NCBI GenBank assembly: GCA_004026145.2
Contig: CP034990.1
Location: 7,385,200-7,449,199, forward strand
Length of the DNA stretch: 64,000 bases
Direction of reading: 5' to 3'
Source: Takifugu bimaculatus
Lineage: Eukaryota > Chordata > Actinopteri > Tetraodontiformes > Tetraodontidae
This document shows positions 23,301 through 34,812 of this stretch, piece after piece (position 1 is the first letter of the stretch; every line of letters begins with the position of its first letter). Below the pieces are notes generated by a model. That model was not told the origin of the DNA and did no database searches. It saw only the letters and a list, made by a program, of their open reading frames with translations. The position numbers were made by a program, and so were the translations under genes.

Positions 23301-26300
23301 CGATGGAAAAACACGAGGCTGCAGAGAAAAGTTTGGCCTTGTGATGACCATATCAGTATGTAAGGGAATTCAGACGCCGCTTCTGTCTGTGCTGCAGTTG
23401 TGGATCGACTCGCCTGCAGGTGGCGCTCTTCCTGCTGCTGCGGGCGAGAAGAAAGAAACGGACTTCTTTGAAGAACTCACACAGGTTGTGGTGATTCTTT
23501 TAAACACTGTTTTAAACAGCATAAATGCAGCTGATTGTATGTTGTCAGTCTTTATAGATGTAAATACAGTGCAGAATGAGTTTGATAGGTGCAAAGTTTG
23601 GGTCATTTGAAATCTTCTTAACCTGATCATGCACGATTAGTATAAACTTGATTCATTTACGTTATTAACGCGTTCTCTTCTGCAGCCTGTGAGTGAGTGG
23701 AGCATGTCGCCGCCGTCTGAGCCCCAGCCGAATGGAGCCGTTGTCTCGCCTCAGCTGCAGGACGACGCAGCTAAAACCCAGAATGACAACCGTGAGTAGC
23801 TCCTGCGCGTGTGTGCATGTGCACAGGTGTGAAACAGAAAGCAACAGCCCGGGGCACCAAGTGCAGCACCAGCGTGAAGCGTGACTGGACTGTTGTTAGA
23901 GTCCTGGCATTTGGATAAACAACATTCTTAATCGGCTGATGCCACTTCTGATAAAACAGCAAATTAGTTTTCAGATGCTTTTCGGTCGTGGGTGACTGAT
24001 TTTCTCTGTTGGGTGTTTTCTCCTCTCCAGAGCCAGAGGACGGCCCGAGCATTGATGGGCTAAGCACATCGCCCAGAGCTTCCATCGGTGAGTCCGTTTC
24101 CTCCAACTATCATCACACTGAATCTTCTTTAGAGCTTTAGGTTTGAGAGTAAAATTGTGCTTGAGGAGTCAACAAGGGTCCTTTTGTCGGAGCAAGTACT
24201 GATGGATTCTGAGGTTTAAGGCGGAGAGGTGAATGCAGCAATCTGTGGTGACTGACAGGTTTGTCCTGTTGTGTAGAGACTGCCATGTGTTTGTGTCCAC
24301 GAGAAGAACACACGCACACAGGTGATGAGTGTGACCGCACACAGGTGTGACCAGTTACTCTGTGCTTTCAGAGTAACCGGTTTTAAGCATGTTGCTCTTT
24401 AGAGGCCGCTGTGAAAACACTGTGTGACCTATTTACAAGGGTGTTGAGGGAGAACTGTTGATCTGCTGTGCTCGCTGTTTTATTTTCAGTTTGTGGTTTC
24501 AGCTTGTGCATTAATTTGACTGATCAAGTCAGAAGGAAATCCGAGATTGATGCGACAGATTGTCCTCCCTGTTGCAGATGTGAAGCCCTCGATTATTGGG
24601 AAGAAGAAACCAATGCCTGCCAAGAAAGGGGTGAGTTGTATTTTATCGAATTATTAACAGGAATTAACTTGGAAGATCATCCTCATCCAGACCTCCTGGT
24701 TGGTTTAGAAGATGAGTTTCTAAAACCAGGACTTGATGGGCTGTCAAAATTAGACTTTTGTGAAAGAGCTCCTCATCACTCCTGATAAGAGTGCAGTAAC
24801 CAATCAGCGTTTGACATTTCAGCTCGGAGCAAAGAAAGGTCTGGGTGCTCAGAAGGTGAGCAGCAAGAGCTTCTCTGAGGTGGAGAAACAGGCGCAAGTT
24901 GCCGAGAAACTGAGGGAGGAGCAGGTAGCTGAGGCCAAAAAACAAGCCGAGGAGTCTATGTAAGAACACAGTCTGGGCAAATTCTGATGAAGGGAACAGA
25001 ATAATGGCTGACGGCACCATTGCTCTGATCACATGACTTCACAGAGTGGCCTCCATGCGTCTGGCTTACAAAGAGCTGGAGATCGACAGGAAGCTGGAGG
25101 AGAAGAAGCTTCGTAACCTGGAGGGAAAGAAAAAGGAGCAGGCTGAGAGACTGGGAATGGGTTTAGGAACCAGGAGGTAAGACCGGTAGAGATTAATAAA
25201 TAATGTAAAGAATCACAATTACGCACCCAAATACGTTTTTAGAGGCTTTAAAAGGTGACCATCGTCACGGTTTTGTTTGTGCTTCCTGCCCCAGTTCCGT
25301 GTCTCACTCCGTGATGTCCTGAGATGCAGCTGATCGAGCAGGAAACCCCCATCGGGGCCAAGTCATCCTCTCGCTCAAAACTGGACATGTTTGACGAGCC
25401 GGGCTTCACCTCTGGACCCCCAAAGTGCGACACCGCCCACGCTTGAGATCACTTCAGCAGTTTTGAGATGGAAATGCTAATTACATGGTTACGTTTCAGG
25501 TACAAGGACAACCCGTTTACAGTGGGAGACAGTTTTGGATCCAGATGGGATAATGATGGCGGGAGCGCTTCCTTCACCTCCTCCTGGGCTCTGGAGAAGG
25601 AGGAGCCCAAAGAGGAAGTGACCATCTCTAGTATTCAGCCAATTGGAGAGAGGTATGCCTCATTCCTCAACACCTGCTCCCCTGTCCCACCAGAGCTTTA
25701 GCTGATGTTAAAGGCCATGCCCCCGATGAGCAGCCCTATCAGCCAGAACAATTAAAAAAAAACCTCTTTGATCTGGTTAATTGCAGACTTCCCAGCATGA
25801 GAAAAGCCGAAGTGAACGCTCCCGTCTCAGAGTCCAGCGAGGCCCGACAAAAGTTTGCAAACGCAAAGGCGATCTCTTCAGACATGTTCTTTGGCCGGGA
25901 GAGCAGCGCAGAGGTGAGACACACGAGCCTTCCCGCTGGAGGTTTAATATCCAGCCAGGTCTTGATGAGGGTTTGTCCTTTTTCCCAGTACGAGGCAAAG
26001 ACCAAACTGGAGAGCCTGTCTGGAAACACCTCCATCAGCTCAGCTGACCTGTTCGGAGACGGCAGCGACCGTAAAGGTAAAACCAGGAAGTGCTGACAGA
26101 TGTGGCTGTTTTCAGGGTTGGCAGGAGTAGACGACCCGACACACACACGGAGACACACACACTCGCCTCTGCTCGCTCAATTAATGGCAAATAACTGATA
26201 AAGGTTTGCATTTCTCAACCTTGCCAAATTCAGATGATTTAAAAACGCCTGAGTTTTTGTTGTTCATCAGCCAGAGAGGATGTTGCTAGGCAATGGAGCT

Positions 26301-26814
26301 CGTGGAGTTTCTGCTCCACGCCCTCAGCGGTTTTGTGCGCTGACTCAACAGCGCCTCTGGTGGCCACACATGCAAAATGCACGTGGCTTGTTGGTTTAGC
26401 ACGCTTACGCGAGTAGTTACTTACTTTAAATATACAGAGGGTCTTTGTTCATTATGGGTAGATTAAACTGCCAATGATTTAAAAACAGTACTACAGAACT
26501 TCTGTATATTTAACAGCTAATTAATTGTCTTATAAAGTTTTTATTTATTCTCTGACTTGGGCTCTAAATCTCCTGCGATTCTGTCAGGGAGAGCTTCGGG
26601 CTTAGACAGCGTGCTGCCCTCTGGTCCCGATATTACACAGTTCAAGCAAGGCGTGAAGACCGTCGCAGGCAAGATGGCCGTCCTCGCTAACGGAGTCATG
26701 AATACGATCCAGGTGAGGATAGACGCCCGAAGAGCTACGTCAGGGTGAAGGTTGGGTTGGTTTGTCCTCACGCTTTCCTCCGTCTGCTCTCAGGATCGTT
26801 ACGGCTCGTACTGA
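20333..26814 (+). CDS. arfgap2: ADP-ribosylation factor GTPase-activating protein 2
   Basis: Sixteen coding exons: 20333-20404, 21771-21889, 22399-22471, 22552-22683, 23398-23484, 23686-23791, 24031-24087, 24578-24630, 24823-24959, 25045-25176, 25295-25424, 25500-25652, 25787-25913, 25989-26076, 26588-26712, 26794-26814. The product is an ArfGAP that acts on Arf1 at Golgi COPI vesicles. The N-terminal zinc finger has C26-x2-C29-x16-C46-x2-C49 and arginine-finger R54. The C-terminal half (KKGLGAQKVSS, QAERLGMGLG, VTISSI, EARQKFANAKAISSDMFFGR, QFKQGVK) matches ARFGAP2 better than ARFGAP3, and the protein ends DRYGSY. Total length is 1612 nt, one over a multiple of three: exon 11 reads SVSHSVMS then TGA, where the family continues EMQLIEQETP, so there is one extra base near 25318-25321. 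Most introns are short; intron 1 is about 1.4 kb. Confidence 0.95.
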
Positions 26815-27780
26815 TGCCTCCTGCTGCTGCGCTCCATCGGGATCATTCACTCACCCACTGCTGTGAGTCCAGCGGCCTCCAGAAGGATCACGCAAGAAAG
26901 AAAAGGGGCTTTTTGCTGGTCCTCAGAACATTTTTATTGGGATGAGACAGTATTTGTTCTCACCAGACATTTGAGTTTTATTTTCATAACGGAAACATCG
27001 ACAGTTAACTTTTTATTAACCCAGAGTTGTGCTTTCACACCCTTTTTTTTTTTTGGTTGTAGATTTCAGAATCTCACCAGAAGTTAATTTTACTATATTT
27101 TATTCTATATGCATAAATCAAAGTATTTTTCTTGTTCATCAGGTATTCCATGCTCGAGTTTTTCTGTTTTTGTGATATTAAGAAAGGTGTAGAGTATATT
27201 TAGAGTTTCATTTGCCTTGTTTGTTCACAGCCAGGTTTTCTTTGACTTTTTGTGTTCAACATGACTTTTGATGATTTGTGAGCTCTGAACTGAGCTGTTT
27301 CTGTCTGAAAACGGCGAGTATTTCATGACTCCAGGTATTTATTCTCTTCCAAGTCGGACTGACACACAAACGGGAAACTCAAACGTTTAGAAGCTGAATC
27401 CGGACAGGTCTGACATTCCAGCTCATAGTAATAATGTGATGATGAAACATCGGCTGATGAGCACGGCACAACCGCTGTGTCGCTGTTTGATGCCCTTTCT
27501 CCTCCGGCGTGAGGGGGTCTGTTTTCCCTGTCCTAAATATTTCAACCCCCGGGAGGTCACAGGGAGAAACCTCCGTTCGTGTGGGGGAGACTCGCGTCAA
27601 ACCCTGCAGCAGCTTCACGTTCCCTTCAGAATGGACCTCCAACCAGGCACCGCTGACTCGGTTCACTCCCCCCAGTACGGTGATGCCTGTGTACGTCCTC
27701 ACCTGTGATAAAAGCCTCTGGCCTGAAATAGTGGAAGTAATTTATTTGTAGGTGACAAAAAGAAACTTATTGCGTATGAA

Positions 27781-27786
27781 AATAAA
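27781..27786 (+). terminator. Polyadenylation signal of arfgap2
   Basis: AATAAA about 970 bp after the stop, the first canonical signal I see downstream. Confidence 0.5.
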
Positions 27787-28040
27787 GAATGCAAACCTGA
27801 GCTGTGTTTCTGATCCACTCTTATTATATAAAGACTCAAATCCTGCAAAATGCCTTCAGAACATCTATGATGCCGAAACCAAAGCGGCACGTTTATTAAA
27901 GTTTTATACTCGTGATCCAAACAACGTTCTTGATACGAGCTAATATAAAACTGTTTTACTCGACACATTAAAAAAAACCATAAACCACAGTGTCAGATCT
28001 TCATGAGTAAAATATTTCAGTTGAAAATCTTCAGTGATTG

Positions 28041-28046
28041 TTTATT
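28041..28046 (-). terminator. Polyadenylation signal of pex16
   Basis: AATAAA on the minus strand about 440 bp beyond the pex16 stop. Only about 255 bp separates it from the arfgap2 signal on the other strand. Confidence 0.5.
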
Positions 28047-28489
28047 GGAATCCTATCAGAACAAATCAAATGAGGACTGGAAATAAAATAAGATGAAAAT
28101 GGGTTCACAGACTGTCAAATTGGTAATGTTGGAGGATGTCGGGTCCTTGGGTCTCTGGCTAGCCAGGAACATGCACGTGACTGATGTGCAGGGGGCCGTT
28201 CTGTAGGGCTTGATAACGTTTGGGTGCCCGCGCAATGACGTCCTCCTCCACGTGATATCGACCGTCACAAAGATGCTGTCGGAGGGTCCTGGCTGATTCG
28301 GAGGAAGAAATTATATCGACTAGATACTCTGACATTTATACAACGTTGGGCTGGAAAAAATAGGATAAAAAGAGAGAAACTGATTCTTGAAAATTATATC
28401 ATAACTGAAGCTGCGTCAGCAGCGGGAAATAGATTTTTTTCGGGGGGGGGCTGTGCAGCTTCACATCACTGACGCTGGTTTAACCCCAG

Positions 28490-31400
28490 TTGTAGAAGTA
28501 GGTCTTCTGCCAGGTGGGAAGGTAGTCGATCAGAGGGCCTGAAGAGAAACGATCGTTATTTAAACGCCTCGTAACAAACTTTTCATTAGTTTAGATGTGA
28601 CAATTAATCAAAACCAGTCTGGAAGTTGAACTGCTTGGATAGGGACCGAACTTACGAGCTATGAGGCCGATTCCTGGAATATGATCCGCCAGCAGCCTGA
28701 GCAGGAAGAGAATCTTCCCCCTGCAGATGCAAGCAGGTGTGATAGTTGTCCGAACTGTCGAACGTGCGGCCCAGCGGGCCCCTCCCGAGGAACTTACTGC
28801 GAGAACTTGTCGTAGAACGGTGAGCGGAGCAGGTAGTACAGCAGCAGGAAGGTTCTCCTCCTCATCTCGGCCCTCTCATAACGATTCTGAAATTTAGTTT
28901 CGCTGAGAAGAGCAAAACTGCCAACAGAGAAGAGAAAAAGGGTGAGACGTGAGCATCGGCTTCACTTCTGTTCGTGACCGAGGGGACTGGGTGGGGGGAG
29001 ACCTCAGGCGGAGTTGCTCCTGCAGCAAAAGGATGCATTCACTGACCCTGGAGAGAGGGGCAGCCTCTTTACCTGGTGAGTTCAAGGACTCCTGACATGA
29101 GCCACGGCTTCCATGACTGTTTTCCACAGAGTCCCAGACAGAGCACTGCCGGCCGGACAGCAGCTTTAAGGAAAATCCCATTTTAAATGAAATACAATAG
29201 AGGCGAAGCACAATTTAATAAGTGACAGGAGAGGAACCATCGCCAAGGGAAGGATACGGTGCACGAGCGGCCGTCCGATGTACACGGACTCGGCAATGGT
29301 CTCCTGCAGGTTCAGAGGAGTCGGTTTGCTGAGAAGTTTCTCCCTGTTTGAGCTGCTCCTGCTCCTCTTCGTCCGCTGACCGGGTGCTCCCCACTGCCGG
29401 GCCTGAGAAGACGCACCTGCAGCTGGAAGATGAATCGGGTTTTCACTTTACACATGTTCTAATGCAGGAGCTGCATTACAGGGAGCACGCACACACACAC
29501 GCACACACACACACCCGTAGGACAGCAGAGTGAAATCTGCGGCTTCCTGAGAAGGTTGGTTGTTTCAGATGGTCTCAGTCACCTGAGATCCCAGTAACTG
29601 GACTGAAGGCTGTAATTTGCAGGCTTTTGAGGGATTTACAGCAAGAGCAACATGAAACCAGCCCTTTTGATCCAAAAGCCCTAAATGGTGCCGGGTCTCT
29701 ACAGTGTTAAAACACACACACCTGTGGATCCGGCTGTAATTTAACACCAGGAGAGAAAACCCGATATATTTAAGACGATATATTTGAGTTTCCTTACAGC
29801 GGTTTATGGGTCTGATGACCCGTCCTGACCTCTGGCCAACAAAGCAAGGGCTGTCTGCCTCCTCATTGTGTTCATCTTCTGAGGAGACGAAAACACACAC
29901 AGATGTATTAAAAAGCTGAGACTTTAATGGTTTCCATGACGATGTCAGAGCTTTCTGGGGAGATCCAAACACCTGAGATAGGACTGGAAAAACATACACT
30001 GAAACCTATAAGTCTGCAAATGTGGAATCACTGACAATATGCTGCATTTATTGTCACCGTTCTCAGGGTTTAAAGCACAGAAACGTCCTGACCTTCGGTG
30101 AATTCTGCGCTTCTGTCCAGGGGGATTATGGGAGGGGAGGTCTGGATGCCAGATTTGTACCACAAAAGAAGAATCAAACGAAGTACTGCCCTGAAGACAC
30201 AAGTAGAAAGAAGATTAAACTGTTTTCCCACTTTAAACACTGATGTTCAGACCCTAAACACAAAATGTTTTGTCAGTTTACTGATGCTGATTTGAAGACT
30301 TATGGACTTTATACAGAGTAAATATAGAAATATTGAAGAAGCAGCCCTGATGGTCAAATGGCTTAAATAGGGAACATTTTCACTTGCACCATATTTAAGA
30401 TCTGCAAATGTTTGTATGGTAAATTAGTTTAGTTAATACAGCTTTAAAATAAACCCTAAAACTCTAACACAAATATTTGTTCTTCTCCAAAAGCCATTAC
30501 ATATGTACCCATGGGTGTGGCAATGGTTACATGTGCAATTTAATCTAATATTATTTAATAATTTCATGGAAATGTTTGGACCTTGGGCCTTGATAAGACT
30601 GCTAAAATACCTCACTGACAGTAAGATCGAGTGAACATTTCCTTCTGAAATCTGAAAAACCAAGCAAGAAATGATAGTTAGCATACTTGAAAATCTGAAT
30701 GAGTGCGATCACCAGCCAGCGGCCGACTTCACCCCACAGCTTACAGGTGCTTATTTCCACAAAAACCTCCACGTACTCCAGCACAGAAAGCCAGGTCAGA
30801 AGCCTCTGCTGGGAGACGGACTGAACAGGGCAGCAGGGATTACGCTTTCATCATCGATTATGAACATCAATGACGCTGTTGGTCGCTCACCATGGACGAG
30901 ATCCATCTCAGGTCTTTGCGTAGAATACTGTCGTTGAGCAGAACCAGGAGATTGGAGGCAGAATACACTGAAAAATAATTAGAACGGTGAAACTTTAGCC
31001 TGACCTGAAGGTTAATGTGAAGTGGGACTATGTGTGTTATGATTAACAACATCAGCACTATAAAGACCGCATTTATGCTTCAGAACCATCGACTGACTGG
31101 TTAATATTGGCATTAAAACATGGCTGAATCTATTGATATTCATTCTATTTATTAATATTTTATATATTTTCATCAAAAGTCAATCGGCTCCTTCTTCCTA
31201 TTTAGAGTTAAGTGACGTTTCAAGTAAAAAAAATCTTTATAGAATATATATATATACTGTATATAACGTTCTAATCTTATTTGCATTATATTTATTCTAT
31301 TTCTATACAAGATCTATTTCTATACTTTGTAAATACAAAACCTAGACTACAGTAATATTAATCCACGTTAGGCTGCTTCTACAATTCAATTTCCCTACGG

Positions 31401-31994
31401 GGATGAATAAAGTACATCTTGAATCTTGAATGACAGCGCCCTCTAGCGGACAAACCATTTGACAGTTACGCTGTCACTTTTTTAGACTTAGTTCCCCCTC
31501 AAAAAGATGAAACCTCTCTAATGCTCTCTTCTCAAAACGTTCCAGAACAAAAGCTGACGTGTCCCGATCTGCTGGGATACTGAAGTATCCTATAATAGTC
31601 GCTTTAAAAACTACAGTAGGCACAAACAGATAATGGACTTTTACTTACCCAGTTCAGAGATTTCATGTGAATCCGTGAATCTCCCTGCAAAGTAAAGATC
31701 AATAAATCAATAAAAAACACAAAGTTAGTTCTGTGCTGCAAAAAATGTTGGCTAGTAATAGTAAGAAATGAACCCGACCGCTAAAGAAATAACCCAGGTG
31801 AAAGCCGAAAGGAAATAACTCGACATTGTAGAGTTGTCATTCAACGTGTGCTGCCACGCACCTGCGATCAGGTAGGACAGCGTCCGCACGGTGCTCTCCA
31901 GTTGTGCCGTCGCAGCTGGATTCCTCCTCACGAACTCAGTATAGCGTTCATAGTAACGGCTCAATTTATCAATATACTCCTTAATGTGCGACAT
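28490..31994 (-). CDS. pex16: Peroxisomal biogenesis factor 16
   Basis: Eleven minus-strand exons: 31994-31862, 31684-31649, 30967-30891, 30820-30687, 30190-30093, 29878-29798, 29402-29258, 29163-29073, 28902-28798, 28720-28656, 28538-28490. The total is 1014 nt (337 aa), in frame and very close to the human length (about 336). PEX16 is a membrane protein that receives PEX3 and other peroxisomal membrane proteins at the ER or peroxisome. Diagnostic blocks are NPAATAQLES, YSASNLLVLLND, LWGEVGRWLVIALIQ, LQETIAE, LLLYYLLRSPFYDKFS, ADHIPGIGLI and the C-terminal DYLPTWQKTYFYNWG. An alternative ATG at 32015 in the same frame would add seven residues; I prefer 31994 because the family normally starts close to the YxxY..NPAATAQLE block. 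It converges with arfgap2 and diverges from cars1 across about 290 bp. Confidence 0.96.
31375..31432 (+). mobile_element. 3' tail of a LINE/SINE-type element
   Basis: AATTTCCCTACGGGGATGAATAAAGTA, followed by the short tandem tail ATCTTGAATCTTGAAT, is the form of the 3' end shared by many teleost L2/CR1-like retroelements. It lies inside a pex16 intron in an AT-rich stretch. No coding part is recognisable next to it. Confidence 0.5.
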
Positions 31995-32285
31995 TTCCTT
32001 TATTATACTCCACAAACGTAAAGGTTAAAATGTCATTTACCGCTGTGCTCATTAAATTCCTGGCGGACTGGAGAGTTTTCACATTTTTAGACTGGATTAT
32101 TCAGAACATGCTCCTCTTCAAAACACAGCCAAACTTCCGCGCAGAGGGTCCGACACTTATTTACGTCCCGGGCTGCGCTTACACGGAAATGTTAGTTCTA
32201 GTTCCTACTGTCGGCGTTCCTTCTTCCGGGCTTCGCTTTGTACACGTTATTGTTGCATCAGCAGCAGAGCAGCAGCACCGTGACC
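31995..32285. promoter_or_regulatory. Putative bidirectional promoter, pex16 / cars1
   Basis: About 290 bp separates the start codons of two divergently transcribed housekeeping genes, so both core promoters and leaders must fit here. There is no convincing TATA box. Several TTCC(G) words (for example CTTCCGCG near 32134 and CTTCCGGG near 32223) could be ETS-type sites. Inference from spacing and composition. Confidence 0.6.
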
Positions 32286-34768
32286 ATGTCGACCTCAGCA
32301 GAGCCAGGTATACTCTTTAATGCCCATTTAATACCACGATAAAGCACCAGGTCAATTCACGCTATGAATCGGCCATTGCAATTTGAGCTTCTTTGGCAAC
32401 CTGTCACAGCTACAGAGCTAGCATTAGCCTCGTTAGCTTCGTTCCCAGCAGCTGATTTAACTAACAGGATGATCTTTTTTTTTAAAAATTAAAAAAAATC
32501 GGAGTGTTTAAATTTACAGTTTGTAGATAACGCAGTATCTAAAACAAATAATGGATGTTCTGGAAAAACGCACGGCATTCATGCAGCTAAGATTAATAAT
32601 CTGCTGAGGTGTTCAGGTTTCAGATGGCGTTTGGATTTACCTGTGGAAAGAATGACACTTAAATACAGAAATTTACACTATTCCATTTAATATTGCACCC
32701 TGCCTCTGCCGTGTACATTATATTATATAAGATGTTTGTGGATAAAAATGCCATTTTAAAGCTGTCGTTTTGACATATGCACGTAAATGCATCTCTATAC
32801 CATTATGTTTTGCTGTTTCGTTTTCTGGATTCGTGATCATCACGACCTTTGTCCCAATTCTCCATCTTGAATTTACATGCCTGGCTGAAGTTTCATTTTC
32901 AGTATTACTATTCAGTTTTATTAATTGCATTGTGCAGTCATGAGGTAAATGAACCTCTGTTTGACTTGAGCTGAAACATCATCGTTCCTGTCTGTCACCC
33001 TTACCTGCATGAAAGAGATTGATTGCAAAACCTTTCCTTTTTACCAGCTCCTTCATTATTTTATCCTCATTTGGTTTGTTGTTAGTCGGTCTTTGTTGAC
33101 GGTTGATATTGATCCTGTTGGACAGTGGCGTTCTTCTCCTTATCAAAAATCACCCCCAATATTGTTCTTAGAATATCTTCATGATTACATTTCCCACAGT
33201 GTTGACAATCTTGTATCCTATCATCAGCAGGAAGCCAGTTTAGTTTTAACATTATTGAATTTCATTTTTTCGTTCCAAGCATCTGTTGCAGTCATTTGAC
33301 TGTTGCCAGGTAATGGTGTCCGACCATTTGCCCTCTTTTTCTGCAGCCTTTGAGTTTGGCTTCTTGCTGCAGATAAACGAGGAGGCGGCGCTGGGGGCTG
33401 CGCTGAACGACTACCTCGCCTCACGCAGCTACCTGGCTGGTTTCAGTCCCTCCCAGGCTGACCAGAAAGCCTTTGCGCTGCTCCGCCGGCCCCCAGACTC
33501 ACGGCTGGTTCATGCTCTGCGCTGGTACCGACACGTTGCAGCTTTGCAGCTGGACACCAACCCTGAGAGCAGCCGTGAGTAGACGGATGACGGCATGAAG
33601 CCGTCACCAAGGTGCCAGAGAGAGCAGATCAGATCTGACCTGCAGCTCAACCAGAAAGGACATATGAGCTTGCATGAATGTGATCATAATCACCCCCCTC
33701 ATGCATGAATGTGATCATAATCACCCCCCTCATGCATGAATGTGATCATAATCACCCCGCCCCCCCCCCAGGATTGCCTGAGGACGCCACATTTTTTCAT
33801 TGTTTCAGCAAACAGACGGTTTGTCTCAGCCAGAATTTATTGATATCATCTCACCAGAACCAGAATGGTGCATCGAGCGTCACAGCATTACTCGGTTTTG
33901 TGCACATAGAGGTGGCACTGATGTCAAAGGTCAATCAAAGGTCGCGCCCTCAGTAAATGGGCTGGAATTCCCATCTTGTCATGTGCAGCGCGGTGTCTCA
34001 CAGCAGCTGAATCGAATTTGGTGGTGGTGAGTTAGAAAGGTGATGTTTTAAGTGAAGCTTTAGGGCTGTGGCAGTTTGTGGGTCATGAGTCAATGTTTCA
34101 GGCGTGAGCCGAGGCTACAATACAGCAGCAATACTTTCCTGCCAATCCTTTTTCTGCATTTTAAATACTTTATCAACTAGAAGTCATTGAATTTTTTTGT
34201 CCAACACAACACTGATGATGCTACATGCATGTTAAGGAAATGTTTCTGGAACCTTTCAGCTAAAGGGAAGCGGGTTCAGCCCCCATGGTCTCCTCCAGCA
34301 GGAACCGACATTCCTCGGCTTCATCTCTACAACAGCCTTACAAGAGCAAAGGTGGGTTACAAACATCAGTCGTCCACTTTCATTCATCCCAAGGCTTCGT
34401 TTCCCGCATCAGGAGCTGAGTTCCTCCCTGTTGCTTGAGTAAGGTTTGTGTTTTTGTTGTTGATGCTGAAGCTCCGATGTTGCACAGACTGGCCTGTCTG
34501 CTTCAATCCTCCACCTCTGCCCCCCCCCTAGTGGCCGTCGACAGCACAGCTCACAGATGTCGCTGGTTGTTTTTGTACGATGTGGAAAGGAAGACGCTGC
34601 AGCCGCTGTCATGCGTGTGCACGTAGATGTTCTCTGATCTGTTCTGTCTCTGGGTTCAGGAGCTGTTTGTTCCTCAGCAAGGGAATAAAGTAACGTGGTA
34701 CAGCTGCGGGCCGACAGTGTACGACGCCTCACACATGGGACACGCCAGGTACAAAAGGGAAAAGTGCT

Positions 34769-34812
<44 letters not shown>

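Larger units (their letters stand above)
26815..28489. other. Convergent 3' region of arfgap2 and pex16
   Basis: Mostly the presumed 3' untranslated region of arfgap2 (to about 27.8 kb), followed by that of pex16 from the opposite strand (from about 28.0 kb). A G-rich run lies at 28441-28450. No other gene was seen. Confidence 0.5.

Noticed and set aside
24664..24822. Considered arfgap3 instead of arfgap2 for this gene
   Set aside because: The central and C-terminal blocks (KKGLGAQKVSS, QAERLGMGLG, the KEEVTISSI region, DRYGSY end) fit ARFGAP2; ARFGAP3 ends and linkers differ.
24664..25032. Minus-strand open frame over arfgap2 exon 9
   Set aside because: Shadow of the conserved arfgap2 coding exon and its intron.
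31375..31432. AATAAA in this tail considered as a host polyadenylation site
   Set aside because: It lies within a pex16 intron on the opposite strand and belongs to the retroelement tail.
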